A stretch of DNA of 64,000 nt, taken from NCBI GenBank assembly GCA_036936605.1, contig JAUPFV010000004.1, forward strand, positions 288,218,009 to 288,282,008, in the 5' to 3' direction. Positions within the stretch are counted from its first letter, which is position 1, and the number at the start of each line of letters is the position of its first letter. Below the pieces are notes generated by a model, which did not search any database, had not been told where the DNA came from, and was given only the letters and a program-made list of their open reading frames with translations. Source of the stretch: Limnanthes douglasii subsp. nivea. Its lineage: Eukaryota; Streptophyta; Magnoliopsida; Brassicales; Limnanthaceae. Of the stretch, positions 45,716-56,845 are shown piece after piece. The position numbers and the translations under genes were made by a program.

Positions 45716-46701
45716 TTAATATAAACTTTTGTATTAATTCGATCCGCACTATATAAATTAAAAATAAAAACTAAAACAAAAACAAATTTTATTTTGAAAA
45801 ACTTAAATAATTTGATATAAAATATATCCAACAATTAAAAATAGGGAATTGCTAAAAAAAAGCCAAAACTACTCCGCGAAGTCGCTTATTTTTTTTTTTA
45901 AATTACTCCGTGAAGTTATTTTGTTTGACGATTTTACCCTTATGAAATCGTATAAATAGTCAAATTTACTCCGCGAAGTTATCATAATTTAAAAAAAAAA
46001 ACCCAATTCTATAACTTCTCTCTACCTTCTCTCTAAAAAAAATATAACTAAAAATAAAACAAAAATTAAAACTAACCTAAACTAAATTAAATTAAAACTG
46101 AACTAAATCTAAAATTAAAAGTAACCACACTGGAATGCGATAGGATTCACTGTTTGGTGATTGATTTCTAGCTTTATTGATTTTGGTTCTTGGATTATAA
46201 CAGTTGAATAAGTAGGGTTTTTTTTTTTTCTGATGGTATATAGATGTTTGCTGCCTTCTGTTTTAGTTTGGTTTTTCGTTTTTCGGAACATTTAGGTACT
46301 CAACCAATTTTGATTGTATTTGTTCAGTGTGTTGGCTTTCTGGGTCTGTATTTGTCAAGACACCAGTGGATATCCTAATTCAATTGGTTTCTTGAATTTG
46401 CCTTTGTTCTTGTTCTTAAGTACTTCCCTGTCTCCCTTATTTCTCAAAATTAGCCTTAAACTCGCCCGACTGTCAATTGGAAGCTGTAAATGCATTTGGA
46501 TGTAAAACTCGAATTGGACAAACCCTCTTCTCTTCTCTCGTCTACCTCTCTTCTCACCTCTCTTCTCTCTATTCACGCAAAATCCACCCAGAAACCTCAG
46601 TTAGCCGAACAAACCCACACCACCACCATCACCCACTACTACGACCGAACACACCACCACCCATCGAAGCTGAAATCGTCACCGGAAAACCAAATTGGAG
46701 T

Positions 46702-47164
46702 TGAAGAGTTTTAAGAATGCTCAGGGGTGATTTTGTGTTACGAAGATCTCTTAGTGCCAAAATAGACTTAAGAACTTAGTTTAGGAATCTTTTTAGAGAG
46801 AGAAAGTAAGTACCAGCTAAAGTAGAGAGAGAAAGTAGTATTATATTCATCTCGGGATCTGTGAAGCGTGTGTGGTCCTTTTATAGTACAATGGCGGGTC
46901 CCACACGCTTTAATTCCCGTTTATTACATTTTTGGTCCCTATATCTTTTCACCTTCTCATAATAGCTATCTCTACTTTAGTTTATACAATTTTCTCCTAA
47001 CAAACTTCTTTTTTACAATTCTCTCATAACAAACTTCTTCTCTACAATTCTCTCATAACAACCTTCTTCTTTACAATTCTCTCCTAACAAACTTCTTCTT
47101 TACAATTCTCTCCTAACAAACTTCTTCTTTACAATTTTACCATGTCTTTTATTCTCCCTCATCA
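46702..47164 (-). repeat. 3' LTR of Gypsy-4
   Basis: 463 bases, TGATGA...TTCA on the minus strand. It contains about five 28-bp units (TCTCCTAACAAACTTCTTCT + TTACAATT) at 46985-47140. On the minus strand CTATAAAAGG (about 46876-46885) is a TATA-box candidate. Confidence 0.9.
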
Positions 47165-47165
47165 G

Positions 47166-47205
47166 TAGCCCCCCAGTCCTAGTGAAAATATTTTCGCTGG
47201 GACTG
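47166..47205 (-). other. Polypurine tract and adjoining hairpin of Gypsy-4
   Basis: The minus strand reads ACTGGGGGGCTAC directly before the 3' LTR, the primer for plus-strand synthesis. Immediately before it lies an inverted repeat at 47174-47205 (CAGTCCTAGTGAAAA / TTTTCGCTGGGACTG, 13 of 15 paired). A second copy of the whole module is at 52819-52854. Confidence 0.75.
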
Positions 47206-47385
47206 CAAAAACATCTCCATTGCTCATTTCAATCTTCCTCGAAGATCCACTCCCTCGAACATTTTCTCCTCAGATAACTCCTTTTTAACTGCTAAACTTC
47301 CCCTCGAAAATACACTCCCTCAAACATGCTTTTGAACAATTCTTTAAGTAGTACATGACCTTTCGAAAGAATATCTCCCAAACAA

Positions 47386-47390
47386 GTGCA
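47386..47390. repeat. Left target-site duplication of the Copia element
   Basis: GTGCA, identical to 52773-52777. Confidence 0.9.
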
Positions 47391-48038
47391 TGTTGGGCTC
47401 TTCCTATGTGGGAGTCCAATTATCATATGGGCTAAGCCCAATTTGGATAACACATAGGGTTTTGGTTTATGTATAAATATATATTTATACAGTGTCTTTC
47501 TGAGATGAACATCATATTCTATAGCGCAGTTTTTGAGAGAAAAGGTGATCCGAGGCGGAATTTTGTGCTTTCAATCGGACTGTCTCCGGTTGTCCGATCG
47601 GCTTCAATTTTGGTGAGAAGGCTCGTCTACTTGTCCTCTATAATCTGTCCAGAGGGTTTTTGATTTGGAGTCATCTAAGTGTGTTTTTCGAGCATCTTCT
47701 TCTAACTGCGTTTTGGGGATATTTCAGTGAGTTTTCTGATTTTGGTTCATTATCTTGTGTATTGGGTTGTGTATGAAGTTGTCATACTTCTTGTGGCGTA
47801 TGCTCTAGTTTTATCTAGAGAATAGTTTTGTAACCCATCTTCTGATAGTGAATATTTGGTTGGACTCCGAAATCAGTCCCGTGGTTTTTACTTCCTACAA
47901 TGGGAAGGTTTTCCACGTAAAAAGTGTTCTGTGTTGTTTGCGTTTATTTTATTCAGACTTGATATTTTTTGGGATCGTTATCTTTATCATACTTGATACA
48001 AGAAAGAAGATTTCGTTTTTTGCTTATATTTCTTGTCA
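47391..48038 (+). repeat. 5' LTR of the Copia element
   Basis: 648 bases, TGTTGGGCTC...TTCTTGTCA. TATAAATATATATTTATA at about 47471-47488 is the probable TATA region. Confidence 0.95.
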
Positions 48039-48041
48039 AAG

Positions 48042-48053
48042 TGGTATCAGAGC
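48042..48053 (+). other. Primer-binding site of the Copia element
   Basis: TGGTATCAGAGC, complementary to the 3' end of initiator tRNA-Met, three bases after the LTR. Confidence 0.93.
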
Positions 48054-48083
48054 GAGAGGTTGTGTACTTGTCTTGTATCAAAT

Positions 48084-51000
48084 ATGGAGGCGAATACAAG
48101 CAGAATGGTGACGATGAATGGTTCAAATTATCATATATGGAAATCGAAGATGGAAGATCTTCTTTATGTTAAAAGTTTTCATTTACCAGTGTTCGGTGAT
48201 GAAAAACCTAAAGATAAGTCTGATGCAGAATGGATAATTATTCATCGACAGGTTTGTGGCTTTATTCGGCAATGGGTTGATGATAATGTGCTGAATCATG
48301 TTGTAGACGAAACAGATGCAAGTAAATTGTGGAGTAAACTTGAGGAGTTATATGCTCGGAAGACAGGAAATAGTAAGTTACTTTTGTTCAAACAGTTGAT
48401 GTATTTGAGGTATCAAGATGGATCACCTCTTACAAATCACTCGAATACCTTTCAAGGATTGATTAATCAGTTGACTGCTATGGGTATCAAATTTGATGAC
48501 GAGGTTTTGGCGTTATGGTTGCTTGGTTCGCTGCCAGACTCATGGGATACTTTCAGAATGTCTCTTTCTAATTCAGCTCCTGAAGGCAATATCTCAATGG
48601 CATTAGCTAAAAGTAGTATGTTGAATGAAGATATGAGAAGAAAAACAGTTGGCTTCTCTTCACATTCAGAAACTCTAGTCGTTGAGAAACGTGGTAGAAA
48701 TGAAAATCGCGGTTGGAAAACTAGAGGTAAAAGTAGAAGCAAGAGTCGAAACAAGTCTAATAAATTTGCAGATTGGGAGTGCTACTACTGTCATGAGATC
48801 GGGCACACTAAGAATTTTTGTCCTAAGTTGAGAAAGAAGAATAATTTTGGGAAATCTAATAATGGTAAAGAAGAAAAGAACAAGGAGAAAAATTATGATG
48901 AAAGTGGTGACGAGAAACATGTTGCTGCAGTTTCAGATAGTTACTTCGTTGTTATTGATGATGCTGTTGTGAATTCTGTGTCTGATGAAAATGGTTGGGT
49001 AGTTGACAGTGGTGCTACAATTCATGCCACTTCTCGTAGAGAATTTTTCTCATCTTACACCCCTGGTGACTTTGGTTCTGCAAAGATGGGAAATAATGAT
49101 TTGTCTAAAGTGGTTGGTATTGGTGATGTTTATCTAGAAACAAGCATGGGTGCAAGATTGATTTTGAAGGGTGTTAAACATATACCCGATCTTTGATTGA
49201 ATTTGATATCTACATGGAAGCTAGATGATAAAGGTTATTGCAGTATTTTTGCGAATGGGCAGTGGAAACTTACTAAGGGCTCGTTGGTTGTGGCAAGAGG
49301 ACAAAAATATTCAGCCCTCTACATCATGTCTGCAAGGGTGTCTGCTGAGAAAATCAATGTTGTTAATGATGAAGCAATGCTTGATTTATGGCATAAAAGA
49401 CTCAGTCACATTAGCGAAAAAGGATTAGATATTCTGAGGAAGAAACAGTACATTCGTGGGATACACAAAGCTCATTTAAAGAAATGCGTACATTGTTTGG
49501 CTGGAAAGCAGAATAGAGTATCTTTCAAGAGCTTGGCTCCTTCAAGAAAACCAAGTTTGCTTGACTTGGTACATACTGATGTTTTTGGTCCTTTCAAAAC
49601 GAGAACACTTAGTGGTTGTTTGTACTTTGTTACCTTTGTTGATGATCATTCCAGGAAAGTTTGGGCTTACACTTTGAAAACAAAAGATCAAGTGTTAGAT
49701 GTCTTTAAGCAGTTTCAAGCTTCAGTTGAGAGACAGACTGGGAAACAATTGAAGTGTGTTAGAAGTGATAATGGGGGAGAATACATTGGTCCTTTTGATG
49801 ATTATTGTAGAGAGCAATGTATTCGGCATCAAAAGACACCTCCCAAGACCCCTCAGTTGAATGGCGTAGCGGAGAGACTAAACCGAACATTAATTGAAAG
49901 GGTAAGATGTCTTCTTTCACAATCACAACTCTCTAAATACTTTTGGGGTGAAGCTTTGAATACAGTGGTACATGTCTTGAATCTTAGTCCTTCTGTACCT
50001 TTAGATGGAGATATCCCAAATAGAGTTTGGACAGGTAAAGATGTTTCTTATGATCATTTGTGTGTCTTTGGGTGCAAAGCTTATGTGCATATTCCTAAAG
50101 ATGAGAGATCTAAACTCAATTCGAAGACAAGACAGTGTGTATTCATTGGTTATGGTCTTGATGAGTTCGGCTACAGATTTCATGATCCAATTAATAAGAA
50201 ACTTATTAGGAGCAAAGATGCCGTGTTTATGGAAGATCAGATAGTTCATGATATTGATAAGAGTCAAAATTCAGTGCCTATGTCTCAAAATGACTTGGTA
50301 GATTTGGGGCATATTCCGCTTGCACATACTCCTACAGAAGTTCAAGAAAATTCGGATGGTGACTCACCTGCTTCCAGAGGTTCACATATTTTTGATACTG
50401 GTGATCATGATAATGATTTCGTGGATGAACAAGTGAATGAAGAAGATGTTGAACAATTTGAAGCTCCAACGCGGAGATCTACTAGAGATAGACAACCCTC
50501 TACTAGATATCCTTCTGATCAATATATTTTGTTAACCGTTGCAGGTGAGCCTGAGTGTTATGATGAGGCTATTAGTGGTGTATGTAAAAATCAATGGATT
50601 GAAGCGATGAATGAAGAGATGCAATCACTTCATGAGAATCATACATTTGAGTTAGTGAAGATACCTGAAGGGAGAAAAGCCTTGAGTAACAAGTGGGTGT
50701 ATAGGTTGAAGCAAGATGATAGTTCTCTGCAACCTCGGTACAAAGCAAGATTGGTAGTCAAAGGCTTTGGTCAGAAAAAAGGTATTGATTTTGATGAAAT
50801 ATTTTCTCCAGTTGTAAAAATGTATTCTATTCGTGTGGTTCTAGGCATTGCAGCGAGTCTAGACTTGGAAATTGAGCAAATAGATGTAAAAACAGCATTC
50901 TTGCATGGTGACTTGGAAGAAGAGATTTTTATGAAACAGCCTGAAGGTTTTGTGGTTGAAGGAAAAGAAGATTATGTATGCAGATTGAAAAAGAGTCTAT

Positions 51001-52034
51001 ATGGTTTGAAGCAAGCTCCGAGACAGTGGTATAAGAAGTTCATGTCAGTTATGGGGGAGCAGGATTACAAGAAGACTTCCTCTGATAATTGTGTATTTGT
51101 GAAGACATTTTCTGATGCCGATTTTATTGTTCTTTTACTTTACGTGGATGATATGCTTATTGTTGGGAAGAATACTTCGCGGATTGATTCTTTGAAGAAA
51201 CAGTTAAGTAAGTCTTTCGCAATGAAAGATTTAGGTCCAGCAAAGCAGATTCTCGGCATTCGAATTACTAGAGACAGAGACTTGAAGAAGTTGTTCTTAT
51301 CACAAGAAAAATACATTGAGAAAATTCTTCAGAAGTTTAATATGGACAATGCTAAAGTGGTTAGCTCGCCACTTTCCGGTCACTTCAAGTTAAGCAAGAA
51401 ATAATGTCCTTCAACTAATGAAGAAAAGAGAGACATGGCTAATATTCCATATGCATCTGCAGTTGGAAGTCTCATGTATGCCATGGTATGTACTCGTCCT
51501 GACTTAGCTCATAGTGTTTGTGTTGTGAGCAGATTTTTGTCAAACCCAGGTAGAGAGCATTGGGAAGCCGTGAAATGGATTATGAGGTATCTGCGAGGAA
51601 CCTCTAATTTGAAGCTCAGTTTTGGGATGAATAAACTTGAGTTGTTGGCTTATTCTGATTCAGACTTGGCTGGAGATGTTGATACTCGCAAGTCTACTTC
51701 TGGATATTTGATTAACTTTTGTGGTGGCGCTGTTTCATGGAAATCAAGACTACAAAAGTGTGTTGCCCTTTCAACGACAGAAGCTGAATTCATTGCAGTG
51801 ACAGAAGCGAGTAAAGAGCTACTATGGATGAAGAAGTTCTTGAAAGAACTTGGATTTGAGCAACACAGGTATGTACTGTTATGTGATAATCAGAGTGCTA
51901 TTCATCTCGTGAAGAATTCGTCATTTCACTCAAAGTCGAAACATATTGATGTGAGATATCATTGGATTCGAGATATTCTTGATGCTAAACTAATGGAGGT
52001 TGATAAAGTTCATACAGATGATAATGGGTCATGA
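48084..52034 (+). pseudogene. Copia gag-pol polyprotein, two nonsense codons and a terminal frameshift
   Basis: The start is the AUG at 48084 ([20 protein letters not shown]). Domains in order: Gag to about 48740; zinc knuckle [14 protein letters not shown] (48780-48825); protease [12 protein letters not shown] (about 49000); integrase zinc part HKRLSHI...CVHCLAGKQ; integrase core HTDVFGPFK, SDNGGEY and GVAERLNRT (49570-49890); RT with IDVKTAFLHGDL and catalytic YVDDMLIVGK (about 51140); RNase H with SDLAGDVDTRKSTSG, STTEAEF and DNQSAIHL (51660-51910). A TGA at 49194-49196 (DL.LNLIST, from CGA) and a TAA at 51402-51404 (LSKK.CPSTN, from CAA) are in-frame stops, both explained by C-to-T changes. 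At 52034 a short deletion throws the last residues (TKALPRGKLEHC) out of frame. Confidence 0.95.
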
Positions 52035-52124
52035 TGACAAAGGCTTTGCCTAGGGGAAAGCTTGAACATTGTAGATTGATCGCCGGGATGGTGAATCCTC
52101 CCACATAGTCGTGAGGGGGAGATT

Positions 52125-52772
52125 TGTTGGGCTCTTCCTATGTGGGAGTCCAATTATCATATGGGCTAAGCCCAATTTGGATAACACATAGGGTTTTGGT
52201 TTATGTATAAATATATATTTATACAGTGTCTTTCTGAGATGAACATCATATTCTATAGCGCAGTTTTTGAGAGAAAAGGTGATCCGAGACGGAATTTTGT
52301 GCTTTCAATCGGACTGTCTCCGGTTGTCCGATCGGCTCCAATTTTGGTGAGAAGGCTCGTCTACTTGTCCTCTATAATCTGTCCAGAGGGTTTTTGATTT
52401 GGAGTCATCTAAGTGTGTTTTTCGAGCATCTTCTTCTAACTGCGTTTTGGGGATATTTCAGTGAGTTTTCTGATTTTGGTTCATTATCTTGTGTATTGGG
52501 TTGTGTATGAAGTTGTCATACTTCTTGTGGCGTATGCTCTAGTTTTATCTAGAGAATAGTTTTGTAACCCATCTTCTGATAGTGAATATTTGGTTGGACT
52601 CCGAAATCAGTCCCGTGGTTTTTACTTCCTACAATGGGAAGGTTTTCCACGTAAAAAGTGTTCTGTGTTGTATGCGTTTATTTTATTCAGACTTGATATT
52701 TTTTGGGATCGTTATCTTTATCATACTTGATACAAGAAAGAAGATTTCGTTTTTTGCTTATATTTCTTGTCA
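52125..52772 (+). repeat. 3' LTR of the Copia element
   Basis: 648 bases, differing from the 5' copy at three sites (GAGGCGG/GAGACGG, GCTTCAA/GCTCCAA, GTTTGCG/GTATGCG). Preceded by the polypurine tract at 52111-52122. Confidence 0.95.
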
Positions 52773-52777
52773 GTGCA
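52773..52777. repeat. Right target-site duplication of the Copia element
   Basis: GTGCA, identical to 47386-47390. Confidence 0.9.
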
Positions 52778-52818
52778 TCCTTCGAATATAGACTTCCATT
52801 TACCTCATATTGACCAGT

Positions 52819-52854
52819 AGCCCCCCAATCCTTGCAATGTCTTAGCAAGGACTG
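52819..52854 (-). other. Second PPT-like tract with hairpin in Gypsy-4
   Basis: AGTAGCCCCCCA followed by an inverted repeat (CAATCCTTGC / GCAAGGACTG, 9 of 10 paired), mirroring 47166-47205. Before the Copia insertion the two modules were only about 270 bases apart. Confidence 0.6.
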
Positions 52855-53150
52855 ACTCAGGCCTTGATAATGTCGCCTATCGGAATTCACTGTGCCACCA
52901 TATCACACCCACCAATATTATGGTAAGATATTGCAAGGATTGAACGAAAAAAGTATGACGTCAGCAGTTGTACTTTCTTGTTAGCGCATCTTTTTAGAGA
53001 TCGTTTCATATTCCTGAGACTGAATTATGCCTCTGTAGCTTCTCCCACGTTTTTCTGTCAGCTATTTTGCACCTAGGGTACCCATAATTCCCCTAGGCAA
53101 ACACTAGAAAATGTCCCAAGGCCTGACTGACCCGAAAAGCCCATTATCCT

Positions 53151-53160
53151 CTATAAATAC
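53151..53160 (+). promoter_or_regulatory. TATA box for the Gypsy-4 antisense gene
   Basis: CTATAAATAC on the plus strand, 280 bases upstream of the AUG at 53431. In Gypsy-3 the corresponding minus-strand site reads CCTATAAGTGCTC. Confidence 0.55.
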
Positions 53161-53178
53161 TGATCTCCCTCCTTATCA

Positions 53179-53397
53179 TTGCAAACTTTACATCTCAGGA
53201 TTTCTAGAGAGAGAAAGCCGGCTTATAAAACTCGTCGGATTCCAGAGTGGCTGCTTATTAGCAAAAACTTCGAAGAGAAAGTTGCTGCTGGTGAATACAT
53301 TGAGCCTCAACCCCAACCTGCTGTCACTACGTTTTACGGCTCGTGGCCTCCACCAGAAGATTCTACTGCTATCATACCCTTCGAAGTTTCACGATAA
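53179..53397 (+). other. Conserved AUG-less reading frame upstream of the antisense gene
   Basis: An open frame without AUG that ends 33 bases before MGKDK. It includes RRIPEWLLISKNFEEKVAAG and EPQPQPAVTTFYGSW. Gypsy-3 keeps similar words (DPEPQP, ITYYGP) at the same place despite its decay, so the frame has been under coding selection. It may be an upstream exon, a non-AUG frame, or the N-terminal part of the antisense protein. Confidence 0.4.
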
Positions 53398-53430
53398 AGC
53401 CTAATTTCTAATCGAAGCGAAGTCGACCTT

Positions 53431-56011
53431 ATGGGCAAAGATAAACAACATAAGCACTCATCTGGGAAAAGGAAGAAGCATCATAAGAGAAAATCTGAGG
53501 AGCGCAAACACGTTAAAACAACACCCTCGGAGAATTTGAACTCTCCATTGGCTCTGATTGCTGAAAACCCCCCTTCAAAAAATGACAATTCAGGATCAAG
53601 TCTTCCAGCAACTCCTTCAATCACAGCAATCGGGAGCCCTTGATTTTCTCCAGGAAGGAATACCTTAACCGAAGAAGAGCTGCGAGACATGTGAAACAAA
53701 GCTTTGGCTGCGAAAGGAAAGAGGATCGCCTCAGACATCTCTGAGCTAGAAATTCAACCGGCATCTCCCGAAGAGCAAAATAAGACCAACAACTTGCCTG
53801 CAGAATCGTCTAGTCAAGCGATCACCAGGCATCCAGTAATGTCCGAGGAGCTAGCTCGTCGGATTGCACCTAAGTCTAAGGGAGATATTACGCTTCCCTT
53901 AGAACTTGATGCCATTGTGGGCAACAATATCCGAGGGATCGAGAATAAACACTTGGTGGCATTGCACAACATACAATATAAGTATTTCTCACCATCGGAA
54001 GAGCCCATGCTGAGAACCCGGTGGTGCATTCCATCGTATATTAACATAAGGTTCCCTTTGGAAGGTGAGTCTCCTCTATCTGTGAGGGATGATGAACTGA
54101 TTGTATATACCGAAATTATGAACTGGGGGTTAAGGTTTCCTTTAGAACCATTCTTTATTGAGTACTTTGCCAAGATTAGTCTCTGCCCCTCACAAGCTGG
54201 TCCAAATATGTGGTTCACACTTATGGCAATCATCATGGCTTCAAGGATTTCAGGCATTGAATTCTCCTTAGAAGAGCTGATTGGACTTTCTGGGCTTAGC
54301 AAGGAATCCATTTTTTCCCTTTTACTCACTAACCTTTAGCCGACGACAAAAAGTGTTAAAAGACTTGCTGGAGGCGGACAAAAAATGGAGGCAACAATTT
54401 ATCCTCTTCTCTGGTCACTGGGAGACAGGGTCAGAATCAACGCCTTCGAATCCTCACAGGCTATCCCTAATGTGGACCAATAGATGTAAGTTGACTATCT
54501 ATTGTAATGTTTTTCTCCTCGGAGAATAACCTGCTGACTTGAAAATTCTTGTAGCTATGACAGGTATTTCAAAACCCTACTCGGATTATGTAGAAAGTGT
54601 TACTAATGTCTTCACCAAATTGAGCGAGTGGGCCAAGGAACATTGGGAAAATAGGTTTCGCCTGTGCTTTGTCAACAACAATTTACCCATGGATCGGTTA
54701 GGGAGGTTGAATCCTCTTGACCGATTAACCCTGAAAGAACTCATGACCCCTTCCCCACAACAAAAAGTCCTATATCGTGTTACGAAAAAAGACATAATCA
54801 TATACCTCCCAAGGCGTTCTCGTGCCAAGAGTCACCTTGGTGAATCCGATGAAGAGGTTTCCACGAAAGATCGTCAGTCAGATAACGATGAAATAGTGAC
54901 CAATCAGGAACCACCTCCCTCTGCCATTATCGAGATACCCGACTCCAATTCCCCTCCATCTAAATCTGTCCATCCACCGAAGAAGAAAGACACCAAAGCA
55001 AGAGACAAGAAAAAGAAAGTTGTTCTGGAACCCATCCAAGAGATACCCGAGGATGGCAAAAATCAAGATGATATTCAAGAAATCGCGCAGGGCAATGCGC
55101 TCCAAGAAATACCGAGTGAGCCCGAAAAGAAAGTTAGAGAGAATTCTCCCAAGGAAAACTCGAACCAAACACCGAACTCTCCCCAAACTCAGACTTCAAG
55201 GCCTGCTCTCATCGAAAATTCCCCTGTATTGGCCCCACTCCCCATTCCTCGAATTAACCCTCCTCAGAATGTGGACATTAACATTTTAATGGGGGAGACT
55301 TCGGATTACGATCCCACAGTGCTAGGCTCACCCACCAACTCCTTCGAAGTTTCTCTTGATGATGAGTTTTCATTAAGTCTTCGAAGTTTGCTACATACCT
55401 CTGTTATTAAGGGAAGGAAGATGCAGCATCTAGAAGATCGAAAAAATCACTATAAGTTTAAAGCATCCCTGATTGCTTCGCAACTTGAAGAGGCCAAGAA
55501 ACAATATGCCATTGTGGGGAGCCAAGCAGATGCACTGTATGAGAAACTATCTGCTGTTGAGAAATATGTCATCATGCTCGAAAGATGCTGCCAGGAAGAA
55601 ATAGACCTCTACCAAAAGAAGACGGAGGCCCAAGAGACACTCCTGACCGAATACAAAAAGGCTCATGAAGTGGCACACAAGGGATTTAGCGATTGCTGTG
55701 ATGCCTATGAAAAGGTTTTTAAGGACAGAGAAAAATTAGTGAAGCGAATCGAAGATTTTCCTCGGCAGGTGGAGGAGGAGAAGGAAATGGCCGTGAATAC
55801 CTATGCGACTAAGTGTACAAACAACCTTGCTGTTCGAGATGCTACAGTCCGAGCAGGCCTGATAACCCAAATTCATGCAGAGCACCCCGAATACGACTTA
55901 GGCAGCTTTTGGAAGCTCGTGTCCCCAGATCTCCGTCCTCCTTATATTGTTGTGAGTGAGAATGAGTCATCAGACTTTGAGGAGAGTCATTCCCCGGAAA
56001 AATCTGAGTAG
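53431..56011 (+). pseudogene. Antisense gene of Gypsy-4: Transposase_28-like and coiled-coil protein
   Basis: Encoded opposite to gag-pol, between pol and the 3' LTR. AUG at 53431 (MGKDKQHKHSSGKRKKHHKR). Two TGA codons (53641-53643, 53692-53694) interrupt the N-terminal part. The frame 53704-54339 then carries a domain I recognise as the 'putative gypsy type transposon' family (Transposase_28): NWGLRFPLEPFFIEYFAKIS and PSQAGPNMWFTLMAIIMASR. A shift or small intron (TAAGTTG at 54487, TTGTAG near 54555) leads into 54539-56011: WENRFRLCFVNNNLP, a Pro/Ser/Lys-rich linker, then a ~150-residue coiled coil (DRKNHYKFKASLIASQLEEA onward) and an acidic tail. Similar antisense genes are known in Grande-type elements. 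Function unknown. Confidence 0.7.
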
Positions 56012-56279
56012 TTAGGAAAAAATGGTAACACAGTTTGTATTTTTTTGTGTATAAGACCTACTAAGGCGATTTTTGTAGCCCCTCTTACTTTATGCGAGGA
56101 GATGTATTCCTCAAATTTTTGTGTATGTCATAGCTTGGACTGTTAATCATGTAATTTATTAAGTGTATGCTAACTCTCATCGTAATATTTATTGAGTAAT
56201 TAACCTATATCGACTTGCGCCATAGTATGCATTATGAACTATAGTAAGATTAGTTTAGGGGAAATAGTTTAAGTCATTA

Positions 56280-56700
56280 GATGAACTATGGCATCCAGAA
56301 ATTTGAGGCACAAAATATTATGACCCAAATAATAGTTCGAAGCATCAAGAAATTTGAGGCACAAAATAGTGTGACCTAAATGATAATTCGAGGCATCAAG
56401 AAATTTGAGGCACAAAATAGTGTGACCTAAATGATAATTCGAGGCATCAAGAACTTCGAGGCACAGACTATTGTGACCCAAGTAATAATTCGAGGCATCA
56501 AGTAATTCGAGGCACAAAATATTGTGACCCAAGTAATAATTCGAGGCATCAAGTGATTCGAGGCACAAAATATTGTGACCCAAATAATAGTGTAAGGTAT
56601 TAAAAAATTCGAGGCACAAATTAATGTGACCCAAATAATAATTCAAAGTAGTAAACAATTCGAGGCACAAAAGATTGTGACCCAAATAATAGTTTAACGC
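56280..56700. repeat. 51-bp minisatellite downstream of Gypsy-4 pol
   Basis: About eight units of GAGGCATCAAGAAATTTGAG + GCACAAAATAGTGTGACC + TAAATGATAATTC. The unit is a multiple of three, and the minus strand stays open across it with a 17-residue repeat (LDASNYYLGHNILCLEF). It separates pol from the convergent antisense gene. Confidence 0.93.
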
Positions 56701-56845
56701 AAAAAAATACGTTGTATTAAGCAGCTCATAGTGACACCTCGTTAAAACCTTCATGTGCCTATCAGGGTAGGAAAGAGTATGCCCTCGCTATGTTTTGTAA
56801 CCATGAGATAGACAAAAGGACAAATATTACGTTCTAACTAGTTCC

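Larger units (their letters stand above)
47391..52772 (+). mobile_element. Copia element (Tork/Tnt1-like), full length, recently inserted
   Basis: Two 648-base LTRs (47391-48038, 52125-52772) differ at only three positions, with TG/CA ends and a perfect 5-bp target duplication GTGCA. PBS (TGGTATCAGAGC, tRNA-Met type) is at 48042 and the polypurine tract GTGAGGGGGAGA is just before the 3' LTR. It has one continuous gag-pol frame interrupted by two nonsense codons and a terminal frameshift. It sits inside Gypsy-4, between that element's antisense gene promoter and its 3' LTR. Confidence 0.97.

Noticed and set aside
46477..46714. Frame at the MULE-D leader (MEAVNAFGCKTRIGQTL in one frame)
   Set aside because: CT-rich leader sequence that runs into the Gypsy-4 LTR, with no homologue; treated as 5' UTR.
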